64,000 bases of DNA from DAOTXR01 sp034435375 (GTDB lineage: Bacteria; Chloroflexota; Anaerolineae; Aggregatilineales; UBA3940): assembly GCA_034435375.1 (NCBI GenBank), contig DAOTXR010000062.1, forward strand, positions 1 through 64,000, given 5' to 3'. Below the pieces are notes generated by a model that made no database searches, was not told the DNA's origin, and was given only the letters and a program-made list of their open reading frames with translations. Positions 34,251 to 43,367 of this stretch are shown piece after piece (position 1 is the first letter of the stretch; each line of letters begins with the position of its first letter). A program made the translations under genes and the position numbers.

Positions 34251-34280
34251 TTGCAGCGCGGCACAACCCTGGGCTATAAT
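34251..34280 (+). promoter_or_regulatory. promoter of tRNA-Leu
   Basis: TTGCAG (34251-34256), an 18-base spacer and TATAAT (34275-34280). The -10 ends 12 bases before the tRNA. Confidence 0.65.
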
Positions 34281-34292
34281 CATCACCAGCCT

Positions 34293-34374
34293 GGGGGAGT
34301 GTCGGAACTGGCAGACGAGCATGACTTAGGATCATGTGCCGCAAGGCGTGCGGGTTCAAATCCCGCCTTCCCCA
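34293..34374 (+). tRNA. tRNA-Leu (anticodon TAG)
   Basis: Class II tRNA of 82 bases: acceptor GGGGGAG/CTTCCCC (34293-34299 with 34367-34373, one G-T pair), anticodon stem CATGA/TCATG (34320-34324 with 34332-34336) around loop CTTAGGA, a long variable arm (TGCCGCAAGGC), and T stem GCGGG/CCCGC with TTCAAAT. The anticodon at 34327-34329 is TAG, leucine. The long variable arm and A74-like discriminator (A34374) fit leucine. Confidence 0.95.
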
Positions 34375-34447
34375 TTGATAGGGCCAGCCTCCCGTAGCCG
34401 TATCACTTGCTTGATGGAATGGCAAGCAAGCGGCAAGGCCACAGCAG

Positions 34448-34474
34448 CCCCCAGATACTGGGGGTATTGTTGTG
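34448..34474 (+). terminator. probable terminator after tRNA-Leu
   Basis: A perfect 7-bp GC-rich stem (34448-34454 with 34458-34464) with a 3-base loop is followed by TATTGTTGTG. The T tract is interrupted, so efficiency is uncertain. Confidence 0.55.
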
Positions 34475-34490
34475 CCAATCTAACCCTCAA

Positions 34491-34519
34491 TGGCAGGCCA
34501 TATTTGACCATGCTATAAT
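34491..34519 (+). promoter_or_regulatory. promoter of tig
   Basis: A perfect TATAAT (34514-34519) with an extended -10 TG-C and a weak -35 TGGCAG (34491-34496, 17-base spacer), 36 bases before the tig start. Confidence 0.55.
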
Positions 34520-34555
34520 CCTGAGCACCTGAAGCCAACTCATGAGGACGACAAC

Positions 34556-36028
34556 GTGATCACAGTCGAGACTGAATTACTTGAAGACCGTCAGGCCAAG
34601 ATGGTCGTCACAGTCGATGCTGAGCGAGTCCAGCGAGCTATGAAGGATGCCGCTCAACGCATCTCCAAACATGTGAACATCCCCGGGTTTCGCAAGGGCA
34701 AAGCCCCCTACCGGATTATCGCACAATACTATGGTGAAGAGGCGATACTGGAGGAAGCGATCGAGCCACTGGGACAGGCCGTCTATAAAGAAGCTCTGGA
34801 ACAGACTGGGCTTGAGCCTTATGCCCCCGGCGAGCTGAGCGACATGGCTACCAATCCCCTTGTTCTGACCTTCACCGTTCCGCTGGCTCCTGAGATTGAC
34901 CTGGGGGCTTACCGGGAAGTCCGCTTGCCGTTCGAGGTGGAAGAGGTCACCAAAGATGATGTAGAGGAAGCGCTTAAGGACATCCAGCAACAGGAGGCTA
35001 CCCTCGATCCGGTTGAGCGGCCTGTTGCGATGGGAGATGTAGCCATCCTCGACATTGTAGGCACATTGATTCGGCCAGATACCGAGGAAACCGAAACAAG
35101 CAAGTCCGCCACGTGGTTGTCCCGCAAGGGCGTCAGGGTGAAGATCGCCGAGGATGCAACCTATCCCGTGCCGGGTTTTCCGGCCCGCGTGGTTGGGATG
35201 TCCCAGGGCGAGGAACGCAGTTTTGATATATCATTTGCAGAGGACGACGAAGAGGTCGCTGAGACGCTGCGTGGAAAGACGCTCCACTTCGAGGTGAAGT
35301 GTGACGAGGTTTATAAGCATACAATCCCGGAGTTGACCGATGAGTTCGCACGGGAGGTAGGTGACTACGACGGTTTGCTCGCGATGCGGGCGGCAGTTAG
35401 AGCACGGCTGGAGGAAGCTGCCAAGCAGTCAGCACATGACAGTTATGCAGCCAGAATTCTCGAACATCTTCTCGATTCGGTCGTCACGGTCAAATTCCCA
35501 CCGGTGATGGTCGAAGAAGAGATCGATAGCATGATCGAGGAAATGGAGTCGCGTCTCCAATCCCAGGGTCTTAGCCTCGATGAATACCGGCGCATCAACC
35601 ATCTAACCGAAGATCAGATGCGCGACGATCTGCGCGAAAGCGCCCGACGGCGCCTCTCAGAGGCGCTCGTGATTGCCAAGCTCTCGGAGGTTGAGCGGCT
35701 ACAAGTCAAGGACGAAGAGATCGAGGACGAGATCAAGACCATGGTCCTGTCTTTTGGGTCTCAGGCTGCACTAGCCCAGCAGCTTTTTGGGTCGCCAGAG
35801 GCAAAACGTTCCATTATGAGCCGTCTGCTATACCAAAAGGCAATCGACCGCTTGATAGCAATCGCGCGCGGCGAAGCGCCAGAGATCGCTGCAGAAGAAG
35901 TGAGCGAGTTCGAAGCGTCCACCCACGCCAGCGAGAAGACTGGAGCCGAAGCTGGGTCAGAGGCCGTAGCAGAGGAGAAAGAGGCAGAGAAACCGGCTGA
36001 AGCCTCGGACGGCCTCGATGAAGCATAG
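34556..36028 (+). CDS. tig: Trigger factor
   Basis: This 490-residue protein has the ribosome-binding signature G-F-R-K-G-K-A-P near residue 43, an FKBP-type PPIase domain (about 155-250) and a helical chaperone domain (about 260-445). The last 45 residues are rich in Glu and Ala and probably disordered; the tail is longer than in E. coli. It shields nascent chains at the ribosome exit. GTG 34556 follows GAGG by eight bases. clpP and clpX follow in the same order as in many bacteria. Confidence 0.96.
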   Translation: MITVETELLEDRQAKMVVTVDAERVQRAMKDAAQRISKHVNIPGFRKGKAPYRIIAQYYGEEAILEEAIEPLGQAVYKEALEQTGLEPYAPGELSDMATNPLVLTFTVPLAPEIDLGAYREVRLPFEVEEVTKDDVEEALKDIQQQEATLDPVERPVAMGDVAILDIVGTLIRPDTEETETSKSATWLSRKGVRVKIAEDATYPVPGFPARVVGMSQGEERSFDISFAEDDEEVAETLRGKTLHFEVKCDEVYKHTIPELTDEFAREVGDYDGLLAMRAAVRARLEEAAKQSAHDSYAARILEHLLDSVVTVKFPPVMVEEEIDSMIEEMESRLQSQGLSLDEYRRINHLTEDQMRDDLRESARRRLSEALVIAKLSEVERLQVKDEEIEDEIKTMVLSFGSQAALAQQLFGSPEAKRSIMSRLLYQKAIDRLIAIARGEAPEIAAEEVSEFEASTHASEKTGAEAGSEAVAEEKEAEKPAEASDGLDEA

Positions 36029-36068
36029 GTCCGACGCACCACAAAGGCCGTAAGGAGTGCCCTGAACT

Positions 36069-36683
36069 ATGTCGTTGAACGTTCCGGCCAATGTGATACC
36101 GATGGTTGTTGAGTCCACAGGTCGTGGTGAGCGGGCCTACGATATATACTCACTGCTCCTCAAGGAGCGCATTGTATTTCTGGGGTTGCCCATCACCGAT
36201 CAGGTAGCAAATCTGATTGTGGCCCAACTGCTGTTCCTGAACCGCGAGGATCCAGACAGGGAGATTCAGATGTTTGTGAACTCACCCGGTGGCCAGATCT
36301 ATGCGGGGATGGGGATTTACGACACCATGCAGCAGATCAGTGCACCTGTGAGCACCGTGGCCGTCGGCTTTACGGCCAGCTTTGGCACTGTTTTGCTCAC
36401 CGCTGGAACAAAAGGCCGCCGCTATGCTCTACCCAATGCTACCATTCATCTGCACCAGCCGCTTGGCGGTGCGCAGGGACAAGCATCTGACATCGAGATC
36501 CAGGCCAAGGAAATCTTGCGCCTGCGTGAGCGCCTAAATGTTATCATCTCGAACCATACCGGCCAGCCGGTTGACAAGATCGCCGAGGATACTGATCGCG
36601 ATATCTTCCTGACTGCCGAACAGGCCGTTGAGTATGGCCTGATCGACGGCGTGTTGCAGCCCCCGGCGAAAGCAGGGAGTTGA
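36069..36683 (+). CDS. clpP: ATP-dependent Clp protease proteolytic subunit
   Basis: This 204-residue protein is ClpP. The catalytic Ser is in T-A-S-F-G-T (usual A-A-S-M-G-A), His in H-L-H-Q-P-L-G and Asp in T-D-R-D-I-F-L. It forms a tetradecameric chamber that degrades proteins fed by ClpX. AAGGAG lies 12 bases before the ATG. clpX starts two bases after its stop, so the two are co-transcribed. The Met-to-Phe change beside the active serine is minor. Confidence 0.97.
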   Translation: MSLNVPANVIPMVVESTGRGERAYDIYSLLLKERIVFLGLPITDQVANLIVAQLLFLNREDPDREIQMFVNSPGGQIYAGMGIYDTMQQISAPVSTVAVGFTASFGTVLLTAGTKGRRYALPNATIHLHQPLGGAQGQASDIEIQAKEILRLRERLNVIISNHTGQPVDKIAEDTDRDIFLTAEQAVEYGLIDGVLQPPAKAGS

Positions 36684-36685
36684 TC

Positions 36686-37966
36686 ATGACTGTCACTACC
36701 AGTGGCCCTCAGCAGTGTTCGTTCTGCCGTCGTCCAAAGGGGGATGATCGGCGTCTAATTTCGGGTCCAGACGGGGTGTTTATCTGTGATGAGTGCGTCG
36801 GCCTGTGCCAGGAGATCCTCGATGAGGAGGATGGCAAGTTCTCCGCCGAGGACAGTTTTTTGACACAGGAGCTGCCATCCCCTCAGGACATTTCCCGGCA
36901 ACTGGATGAATATGTCATCGGCCAGGATCGTGCCAAACGTGTGTTGTCGGTGGCTGTCTACAACCACTACAAACGCGTCCGGCTGGGTGGATCCATTGAA
37001 GGCGTCGAGATCGACAAGAGCAATATTCTGCTGATCGGGCCAACAGGCGTCGGCAAGACTCTGCTGGCCCAGACGCTTGCACGCATCCTGGATGTGCCGT
37101 TCTGCATCACCGACGCAACTGCTCTGACCGAGGCCGGATATGTCGGTGAGGATGTAGAGAACATCCTGCTACGGCTGATTCAGGCTGCCGATTTCGACCT
37201 TCAACGTGCCGAACGTGGCATTATCTACATCGATGAGATCGACAAGATTGCCCGCAAAAGTGGGGACAATCCGTCCATCACACGCGATGTGAGTGGTGAA
37301 GGCGTGCAACAGGCTCTGCTGAAGATCATCGAGGGGACAGTGGCCAATGTGCCGCCCCAAGGAGGGCGTAAACACCCGCACCAAGAGTTTATCCAGCTTA
37401 ACACAACGAACATCCTGTTTGTTGTTGGCGGCACCTTCGATGGAGTCGAGGAGATCATTGGCAACCGGGTAGGTATAAAAGGCAAGATGGGGTTTGGCAA
37501 CAGCGCGAATCGCCAAGACTTGACTACAGCGGAACTGCTTCGTCGCGTTGCCCCTGAAGATTTGATCAAGTATGGCATGATCCCAGAGATCGTGGGACGC
37601 CTGCCAGTAGTGGTCACTGTTGATCCCCTAGATCATCAGGCCCTGGTAGATATCCTCACTAAGCCACGCAATGCGCTGGTCCGCCAGTACCAAGCCATGT
37701 TCGAACTTGACAACGTGGAACTGGTATTTACTGACGATGCACTGTCGGCGGCAGCCGATCTGGCACTCGCACGCGAGACGGGTGCGCGTGGGCTTCGTTC
37801 GATCATAGAGAACACCTTACTCGACGTGATGTTTGAAATCCCGTCGCGCAACGACGTGCGTAAGGTTATAGTGAGCGCGGAGGCAATCCGGGGAGAGCGC
37901 CGCCCGATAATCATGTCTGAGAACGAAAAACCATTGCGCTGGTCAGACGAAGAACGGGCAGCCTGA
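36686..37966 (+). CDS. clpX: ATP-dependent Clp protease ATP-binding subunit ClpX
   Basis: This 426-residue protein has the N-terminal zinc-binding domain (C-S-F-C near residue 9 and C-D-E-C near 34), the AAA+ core with Walker A G-P-T-G-V-G-K-T (about 117), Walker B I-I-Y-I-D-E-I-D-K, and the R-K-H-P-H-Q-E-F pore-region motif. It unfolds substrates for ClpP. I start it at ATG 36686, six bases after GGGAG; an in-frame TTG two codons earlier overlaps the clpP stop. A terminator follows at 37990-38030. Confidence 0.97.
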   Translation: MTVTTSGPQQCSFCRRPKGDDRRLISGPDGVFICDECVGLCQEILDEEDGKFSAEDSFLTQELPSPQDISRQLDEYVIGQDRAKRVLSVAVYNHYKRVRLGGSIEGVEIDKSNILLIGPTGVGKTLLAQTLARILDVPFCITDATALTEAGYVGEDVENILLRLIQAADFDLQRAERGIIYIDEIDKIARKSGDNPSITRDVSGEGVQQALLKIIEGTVANVPPQGGRKHPHQEFIQLNTTNILFVVGGTFDGVEEIIGNRVGIKGKMGFGNSANRQDLTTAELLRRVAPEDLIKYGMIPEIVGRLPVVVTVDPLDHQALVDILTKPRNALVRQYQAMFELDNVELVFTDDALSAAADLALARETGARGLRSIIENTLLDVMFEIPSRNDVRKVIVSAEAIRGERRPIIMSENEKPLRWSDEERAA

Positions 37967-37989
37967 CGCGCCCATGACAGAAACAACAG

Positions 37990-38030
37990 ACCGGGACGGA
38001 CCTTACGACACGATCCGTCCCGGTTCTGTT
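37990..38030. terminator. terminator between clpX and the MBL gene
   Basis: An 11-bp perfect GC-rich stem (37990-38000 with 38014-38024) with a 13-base loop and flanking AACAG/CTGTT that could extend it. It is followed by TCTGTTTGG and lies between convergent genes, so it may serve both. Confidence 0.75.
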
Positions 38031-38051
38031 TGGCAATGCGGTGGAACAAGT

Positions 38052-38726
38052 TCAGACCTGGACGCGCTCGTTCTCAACCGGAAGCTCCATGGCCTGCACG
38101 CCACTGTTAACCATCTGCACAAATGACTTCCCGAAACCCTTGCTCCCCGGGATTTCACGTCCATAATGCATGGGAATAGCATATAATGGATTGATCAGCT
38201 TCACCGCCTGGGCCGCTTGCTCAAAATTCATCGTGAACACGCCACCGACGGGAAGCAAGGCAATATCACAGCCAATCTTCTCCATCTCAGGGATAAGGTC
38301 TGTATCACCAGCGTAGTAAATATCGTAATACATGAATGAGATCAGAAAGCCAAGGCCGCCAAAAGCCTTATCGTGATGAGCTTTCTCCAGGGTGTATGCC
38401 GGAACCGCCCGCACCGATACACTGTGTACATTGACAGCGCCCTGCCAGGGACGCAGCACATGCACATGTGGGCCAATAGACTCGGCGGCGCGGGAGTTGG
38501 CAAGAATAACAGTGCCCTTATGACTGATGCTCTCAATGTCAGAAGGAGAACAGTGATCGTAATGGTCATGGCTGACCAGGATCAGGTCGGCAGGAGGTGA
38601 ATCAGGCGGCAATCGCCAAGGATCGATGTAGATCACGGGACCATCCGTGTGCGGCGCTCCGTTAATACGGAAGCTCGCGTGCCCCAGCCAATGTATCCTA
38701 TCGATCATCCCGATCATATCGATCAT
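38052..38726 (-). CDS. MBL-fold metal-dependent hydrolase (UPF0173-like)
   Basis: This 224-residue protein has the metallo-beta-lactamase motif S-H-D-H-Y-D-H-C (about 52-59), G-D-T-D for the bridging Asp (about 140) and P-M-H-Y for the last His. The start region W-L-G-H-A-S-F-R-I is typical of the UPF0173/UlaG-like group. Substrate unknown. The N terminus has three Met-Ile repeats (M-I-D-M-I-G-M-I-D), so ATG 38726, 38717 or 38708 are possible; GGAG eight bases before 38726 favours the first. Confidence 0.9.
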   Translation of the reverse strand: MIDMIGMIDRIHWLGHASFRINGAPHTDGPVIYIDPWRLPPDSPPADLILVSHDHYDHCSPSDIESISHKGTVILANSRAAESIGPHVHVLRPWQGAVNVHSVSVRAVPAYTLEKAHHDKAFGGLGFLISFMYYDIYYAGDTDLIPEMEKIGCDIALLPVGGVFTMNFEQAAQAVKLINPLYAIPMHYGREIPGSKGFGKSFVQMVNSGVQAMELPVENERVQV

Positions 38727-38959
38727 TAGACAGCTCCCACAAAGAGGTCGTTACTCTCCTCCAGATTTCTATTGAACAATCGCCAGAAAATTGATTTCGC
38801 TGCGCAGGAAGGACAACCCTGAACTCCAATTGTAGCCAGTTGCTACGCATTCTACCCTACGGAATCCCTACAACAAGATTAGATTATACTAACCTTCAGT
38901 GCCCTATTCCTGTAGCCGCTCCTCCTCTTGTTGCGCTCTCTCAGACATCGTACTGCGGT

Positions 38960-38989
38960 TTGTGCGGTCCAATTCGGCAATGCTATAAT
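38960..38989 (+). promoter_or_regulatory. promoter of the class V aminotransferase gene
   Basis: TTGTGC (38960-38965), an 18-base spacer and TATAAT (38984-38989) with extended -10 TG-C, about 44 bases before the GTG start at 39033. Confidence 0.55.
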
Positions 38990-39032
38990 CGCTCCACAGA
39001 CATCCATGCGCCAGTCGCCTAGAGGTTATAGC

Positions 39033-40220
39033 GTGAATGCTACCACCCGTACTACGCCTGCCTATGACCTGGCAGCCCTCCGAGAGAAGTTCGAAGTTGT
39101 CGGGAACGGCTATACTTACCTGAACCATGCCGGAATGGCTCCGCTGGCCTTGCCAGTCAAACAGGCCATGCTGACTATGATCGAGAAAATGGCAGCGCAC
39201 GGCAGTCATGCTTTTGAAGAGGCTACTCAGATGTGGGAGACGCTGCCTGCCCGAATTGCTGAGCTGGTCAACGCCAAGCCCCAGGAGGTGGCCTTTACTC
39301 AGAGCACATCCTCCGGGATCAACACCATCGCCCAGAGCCTACCGCTGAGGCGCGGTGACAACATCCTGCTGTGTGACGTGGAGTTTCCGTCCAACGTCTA
39401 CCCCTGGATGAACCTGGCACGTAAAGGCGTCGAAACGCGACTTGTGCCAGCTCAGAACGGTGGGCTGAGTCTGGAAGGGCTTGATGCCCAGCGTGATAGT
39501 CACAGCCGAGTCGTGGCCGTGAGCGCTGTACAGTTCTTTACAGGACGACGCGAAGACATGACTGCGCTTGGCCAGTACTGCGCCGACCATCACTTGTGGC
39601 TGGTGGTAGATGCCATGCAGGCCGCAGGCATCATCCCGATCGATATGCTAACGATGGGCATCCACGCACTGGCGACAGGTCCACAAAAAGCGCTGTGTGG
39701 ACCACCCGGACAGGGCTTTATGGTAATCCGCGAAGAACTGATCGCCGAGATGGAACCCAGCATCGTTGGCCCACTGTCGGTAGAAGGGTGGGAACACTGG
39801 CTGCGCTATGATATGACGCCCAGACCCGCCGCAGCCCGCTTTGCACTGGGCACAACAGCTATGGCCGAGATGGCCGGCCTACTTGCTGCGCTCGACATGC
39901 TCATGGGCCTGGGTATCCAGAACATTGCAGAATGGGTGACACATCTGAGCGATGTGATCATCGCCGATCTGTTAACACGCGGTTACCGCGTCGTCACACC
40001 CCTCGAGGCAAAACATCACGCGCACATCGTCACGTTTGCCTGGGAGGGCAATGTGCAGCCTGCACTAGATGTACTGAAGGCCGAAAAGATCGTTGTCGTC
40101 TCACACAAGGATGCTGAGGGCAACCCTCACATCCGGGTCTCGTCTCACTGCTATAATACAGAGGATGAAGTCTTGCGCGTTGCAGAAGTATTACAAAGAG
40201 TCAGGGGGGATGCGCTATGA
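39033..40220 (+). CDS. Class V aminotransferase / cysteine desulfurase-like protein
   Basis: This 395-residue PLP enzyme has the class V pattern: N-H-A-G-M-A-P-L near residue 27, T-Q-S-T-S-S-G-I-N near 88, D-A-M-Q-A-A-G near 192, and the PLP Lys in A-T-G-P-Q-K-A-L-C-G-P. The Q-K-A-L-C-G-P context resembles cysteine desulfurase/isopenicillin-epimerase-like members. Substrate unknown. GTG 39033 is chosen because AGAGG at 39021-39025 is well spaced and the promoter -10 ends at 38989; an earlier ATG (39006) lacks a ribosome site. The AAA ATPase gene overlaps its end by four bases. Confidence 0.85.
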   Translation: MNATTRTTPAYDLAALREKFEVVGNGYTYLNHAGMAPLALPVKQAMLTMIEKMAAHGSHAFEEATQMWETLPARIAELVNAKPQEVAFTQSTSSGINTIAQSLPLRRGDNILLCDVEFPSNVYPWMNLARKGVETRLVPAQNGGLSLEGLDAQRDSHSRVVAVSAVQFFTGRREDMTALGQYCADHHLWLVVDAMQAAGIIPIDMLTMGIHALATGPQKALCGPPGQGFMVIREELIAEMEPSIVGPLSVEGWEHWLRYDMTPRPAAARFALGTTAMAEMAGLLAALDMLMGLGIQNIAEWVTHLSDVIIADLLTRGYRVVTPLEAKHHAHIVTFAWEGNVQPALDVLKAEKIVVVSHKDAEGNPHIRVSSHCYNTEDEVLRVAEVLQRVRGDAL

Positions 40221-41629
40221 GTAACATCAAGCCTACTGCCGCTCAGATCGCGCAGCAGCAGGCCGCACAGCGGCAGAGCAAGTCACCTGCGCAGGAGCCA
40301 CAGGCGGTAGCCGGGCAGAAAGCAGGGGCAAAGTATGGCGTCGGTGTAGGCGAAAACTGGCAGCCGCCCGCGATCACGAGCATCGATCAGACTGGTCTTA
40401 ATATCTTTTATCTCTCTGAGCTTGTCCTCAAGATCCTATACTTCGCTGGATTCAAGTCAGGGTACGGCATAGCCGAAGCAATCAGGCTACCTTTTGCGGG
40501 CATTGTGGACCAGGTCATGGAGTTCCTCAAGCGTGAGCGGCTGGTCGAAGTACGGGGCAGTGGAGCCGGACTGGGCGAGGGCGCCTACCAATATGTGATC
40601 AGCGGGGCAGGCATTGAGAAGGCTCGCGAGGCGCTGGAACGCTCACAGTATGCCGGGCCCGCGCCCGTACCGCTCCTGGCATACACCATGGCCATCCGCG
40701 AACAACACACACCTACCATGGTCACACGTGAAAAAATGGAAGGCGCGCTCTCACATTTGGTCATCAATCCGCGCATTCTGCAAAAGATCGGGCCAGCGGT
40801 GAATTCCGGCAAGTCGATCTTTCTCTATGGTCCGCCCGGAAACGGCAAAACGACCATTTCCGAATCCGTCGGGCGTGTTGTCTTGGGCGCAACGATGTAC
40901 ATCCCCTATGCCATAGATATCGACGGCCAGATCGTGCGCATATTTGACAGCGTAAACCACGAAGTTGTAGAAGAAGAGGAACATCGAAGTACGACGGCAG
41001 CAGCCGGTACGCGGCCTGACCCTCGTTGGGTGAAGATCAAGCGGCCAGTGATTATGGTCGGTGGCGAGCTGACGCTTGAGACGCTGGATCTGGTGTATGA
41101 CCAGATCAACAAGTACTATGAGGCCCCGTTTCAGGTGAAAGCCAACGGCGGCATGTTCCTGATCGATGACTTCGGTCGGCAACAGGTTCGCCCACGCGAC
41201 CTGCTGAACCGCTGGATTGTGCCGCTTGAAAAACGGGTGGACTTCCTGACTCTAGCCAACGGGCGTAAGATCGAGGTCCCCTTTGACGTGATGATTGTGT
41301 TTTCGACCAATCTAGATCCTGCGGACTTGGTTGACGAAGCTTTCCTGCGCCGAATTCGCCACAAAATCGAGATCTCCGATCCTTCTTTTGATGAGTTCCG
41401 CGAAATCTTCAGGCGGCTTGCCTCTCGGCGTGGTTTACCCTACGACGACCAAATGCTGGCCTATTTGATCCAGGAATGGTATATCAAGCACGATCGCGCG
41501 CTGCGTGGCAGCCATCCGCGCGATCTCATTGACCAGATGAAGGACATTGCCAGCTACCTAGGAGTGCCTTTCCAGATGTCGAAGGATCTGATTGACCGCG
41601 CCTGCGAGTCATATTTCGTCGAGCTGTAA
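40217..41629 (+). CDS. AAA ATPase with an N-terminal winged-helix-like region
   Basis: This 470-residue cytoplasmic protein has a Gln/Ala-rich N terminus, a helical region (about 55-130) with a winged-helix-like segment I-V-D-Q-V-M-E-F-L-K-R-E-R-L-V-E-V, and an AAA domain. Walker A is G-P-P-G-N-G-K-T (from about residue 205), Walker B is F-L-I-D-D-F-G-R (about 314-321), and F-S-T-N-L-D-P supplies sensor 1. Similar ATPases occur in Chloroflexota, Actinomycetota and Myxococcota, but I know of no assigned function. It overlaps the aminotransferase gene (ATGA) and is followed by a strong hairpin, so it ends that transcript. Confidence 0.8.
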   Translation: MSNIKPTAAQIAQQQAAQRQSKSPAQEPQAVAGQKAGAKYGVGVGENWQPPAITSIDQTGLNIFYLSELVLKILYFAGFKSGYGIAEAIRLPFAGIVDQVMEFLKRERLVEVRGSGAGLGEGAYQYVISGAGIEKAREALERSQYAGPAPVPLLAYTMAIREQHTPTMVTREKMEGALSHLVINPRILQKIGPAVNSGKSIFLYGPPGNGKTTISESVGRVVLGATMYIPYAIDIDGQIVRIFDSVNHEVVEEEEHRSTTAAAGTRPDPRWVKIKRPVIMVGGELTLETLDLVYDQINKYYEAPFQVKANGGMFLIDDFGRQQVRPRDLLNRWIVPLEKRVDFLTLANGRKIEVPFDVMIVFSTNLDPADLVDEAFLRRIRHKIEISDPSFDEFREIFRRLASRRGLPYDDQMLAYLIQEWYIKHDRALRGSHPRDLIDQMKDIASYLGVPFQMSKDLIDRACESYFVEL

Positions 41630-41646
41630 TGTCTGACAGCAGTCCT

Positions 41647-41680
41647 GCGCTGGCCCCACGGTCTGGGGGCCAGCGCCTTT
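41647..41680 (+). terminator. terminator after the AAA ATPase gene
   Basis: A perfect 11-bp GC-rich stem (41647-41657 with 41666-41676) with an 8-base loop, followed by CTTTGCTTG. Its position argues that the next gene starts at 41707, after the hairpin, rather than at the ATG overlapping the AAA stop. Confidence 0.6.
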
Positions 41681-41706
41681 GCTTGTATGCCCACAGGATA
41701 AGCGCC

Positions 41707-42495
41707 ATGCAAGACCTACCGCTTGCCTATTTCTACCAGGGTCGATTGCTAGTCTTTGCGCACCGGGGAGCACGCGAACAGGCTCCGGAGAACACACTGC
41801 CTGCTTTCGAACGAGCTGCCGAGCTAGGAGCTGACGGCATTGAGCTGGACGTTCAACTCAGCGCTGACAGGGTGCCGGTCGTGATCCACGACTTCACAGT
41901 CGATGCGACGACCGATGGCACCGGGCGCGTCAGTGAAAAGACGTTTGACGAGCTGCGTCAGCTTGACGCAGGATCCCACTTCTCGTCAGCATTCGCCGGA
42001 ACCCGTATCCCGACGCTCGACGAGGTGTTTGAGGCTGTTGGTCAACGATTACAGATCAACATCGAGATGAAGGAGTTTAGCCTATGGCATAGAACAGGAC
42101 GGCTGGCTCTTGTTGAAGCTGTCGCGCAGTGCATCGAGCGGCACGGCATGGCCAGTCGAGTCCTGATCTCATCCTTTAACCCGTTGATCCTACGCGATAT
42201 GCGCCGGGTTGCACCACACATCCCGATTGGCTATCTGTACGCTCCACGTCTCCCCCTACCCCTGGCTAGAGGTTGGTTGGCTCAACCGGTCATCGGAAGA
42301 CACGAAGCCCGGCATCCGCACTTCTCCATGGCGAACGACACCTACATGCACTGGGCTCACCGAAACCGCTACCGCGTTAACGTGTGGACCGTCAACGAAG
42401 TTGAGGATATTGTGCGAATGCGTAACCTGGGTGTCGACATGATCATCACCGATCGCCCAGACGTTGCACGTAATGTGCTTGAGGGCAAAGGTTGA
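41707..42495 (+). CDS. Glycerophosphodiester phosphodiesterase
   Basis: This 262-residue protein is a GDPD-family TIM barrel: F-A-H-R-G-A (catalytic His), A-P-E-N-T-L-P-A-F, G-A-D-G-I-E-L-D-V-Q (metal ligands) and V-V-I-H-D (second His). It hydrolyses glycerophosphodiesters to glycerol-3-phosphate. There is no signal peptide. I start it at ATG 41707, after the hairpin and near AGGA; the frame also reaches an ATG at 41629 that overlaps the AAA stop. The ChbG/YdjC gene follows after two bases. Confidence 0.9.
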   Translation: MQDLPLAYFYQGRLLVFAHRGAREQAPENTLPAFERAAELGADGIELDVQLSADRVPVVIHDFTVDATTDGTGRVSEKTFDELRQLDAGSHFSSAFAGTRIPTLDEVFEAVGQRLQINIEMKEFSLWHRTGRLALVEAVAQCIERHGMASRVLISSFNPLILRDMRRVAPHIPIGYLYAPRLPLPLARGWLAQPVIGRHEARHPHFSMANDTYMHWAHRNRYRVNVWTVNEVEDIVRMRNLGVDMIITDRPDVARNVLEGKG

Positions 42496-42497
42496 AT

Positions 42498-43364
42498 ATG
42501 CTGCGTCAACTGATCGTAAACGCCGACGACTTTGGATATACCCCTGGCGTATCACAGGGCATCATTCAGGCTCATCGCGAAGGCATTGTCACGTCTACCA
42601 GTGTAATGATCAACATGCCTTCTGCTGCCGAGTGGGTCGTCAGGGCCAAGGCCGAGGCCCCCCAAATCGGATTAGGGCTGCACCTGACGTTGACCGCCGG
42701 CCCACCTGCTTCGCCGCCAGACGAGGTCCCGGCGTTGCTCAGACCAGATGGCACGTTCCGACGGCAAAGCGATCTCGTTGCCAGTCTGCCCACTGTGAAC
42801 CTGGAGCAGGTCGAGCGAGAGTTGCGAGCGCAGATCGCCCGCTTTACCGAGATTGTGGGGCACCCGCCTGACCATCTGGACAGCCATCATCACGTCACCT
42901 ACTTCAGCCCTCCACTGGCCGCGCTGATGTTCAGACTGGCCCAGGAATTGGACGTTCCCATCCGCAGGGCATTCCCCGGCGGGCCAGATGAATTCGACAG
43001 GGCCGCCGACTTCATGATAGGCGCGACGGTCGGGACTCCTGGACGGGCTTTCGCCGAAGAGATGGTTGAGGTCATTCATGGCCTTGAGAAGCAATCGGCG
43101 GTCAGGATGCCTGACTACTTCGTAACCGAGTTTTACGATCAGGGGGCAACACTCGGCGACCTTCTGCTGATCCTGGTGCATCTACCTGAGGGTGTGACCG
43201 AGCTGATGTGTCATCCGGCAGTGGTTGACGTCGCACTGAGGAATACTTCGAGTTACACTGATCGGCGAGCTGACGAACTGAAGTGGCTGACACACGAGAG
43301 TACACGCGAAGTAATCCGGACTGAGTTCATTCAGCTGATCACATTTACCGATCTCAAGAATTAG
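42498..43364 (+). CDS. ChbG/YdjC-family carbohydrate deacetylase
   Basis: This 288-residue protein has the family metal motif N-A-D-D-F-G (about residues 9-14), G-L-H-L-T-L near 62, and D-S-H-H-H-V near 126. YdjC/ChbG proteins remove N-acetyl groups from short oligosaccharides such as diacetylchitobiose. ATG 42498 follows AAAGG by six bases; a TTG two codons earlier overlaps the GDPD stop. Its close spacing with the GDPD gene suggests a shared transcript concerned with turnover of glycans or lipids. Confidence 0.9.
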   Translation: MLRQLIVNADDFGYTPGVSQGIIQAHREGIVTSTSVMINMPSAAEWVVRAKAEAPQIGLGLHLTLTAGPPASPPDEVPALLRPDGTFRRQSDLVASLPTVNLEQVERELRAQIARFTEIVGHPPDHLDSHHHVTYFSPPLAALMFRLAQELDVPIRRAFPGGPDEFDRAADFMIGATVGTPGRAFAEEMVEVIHGLEKQSAVRMPDYFVTEFYDQGATLGDLLLILVHLPEGVTELMCHPAVVDVALRNTSSYTDRRADELKWLTHESTREVIRTEFIQLITFTDLKN

Positions 43365-43367
43365 CAG

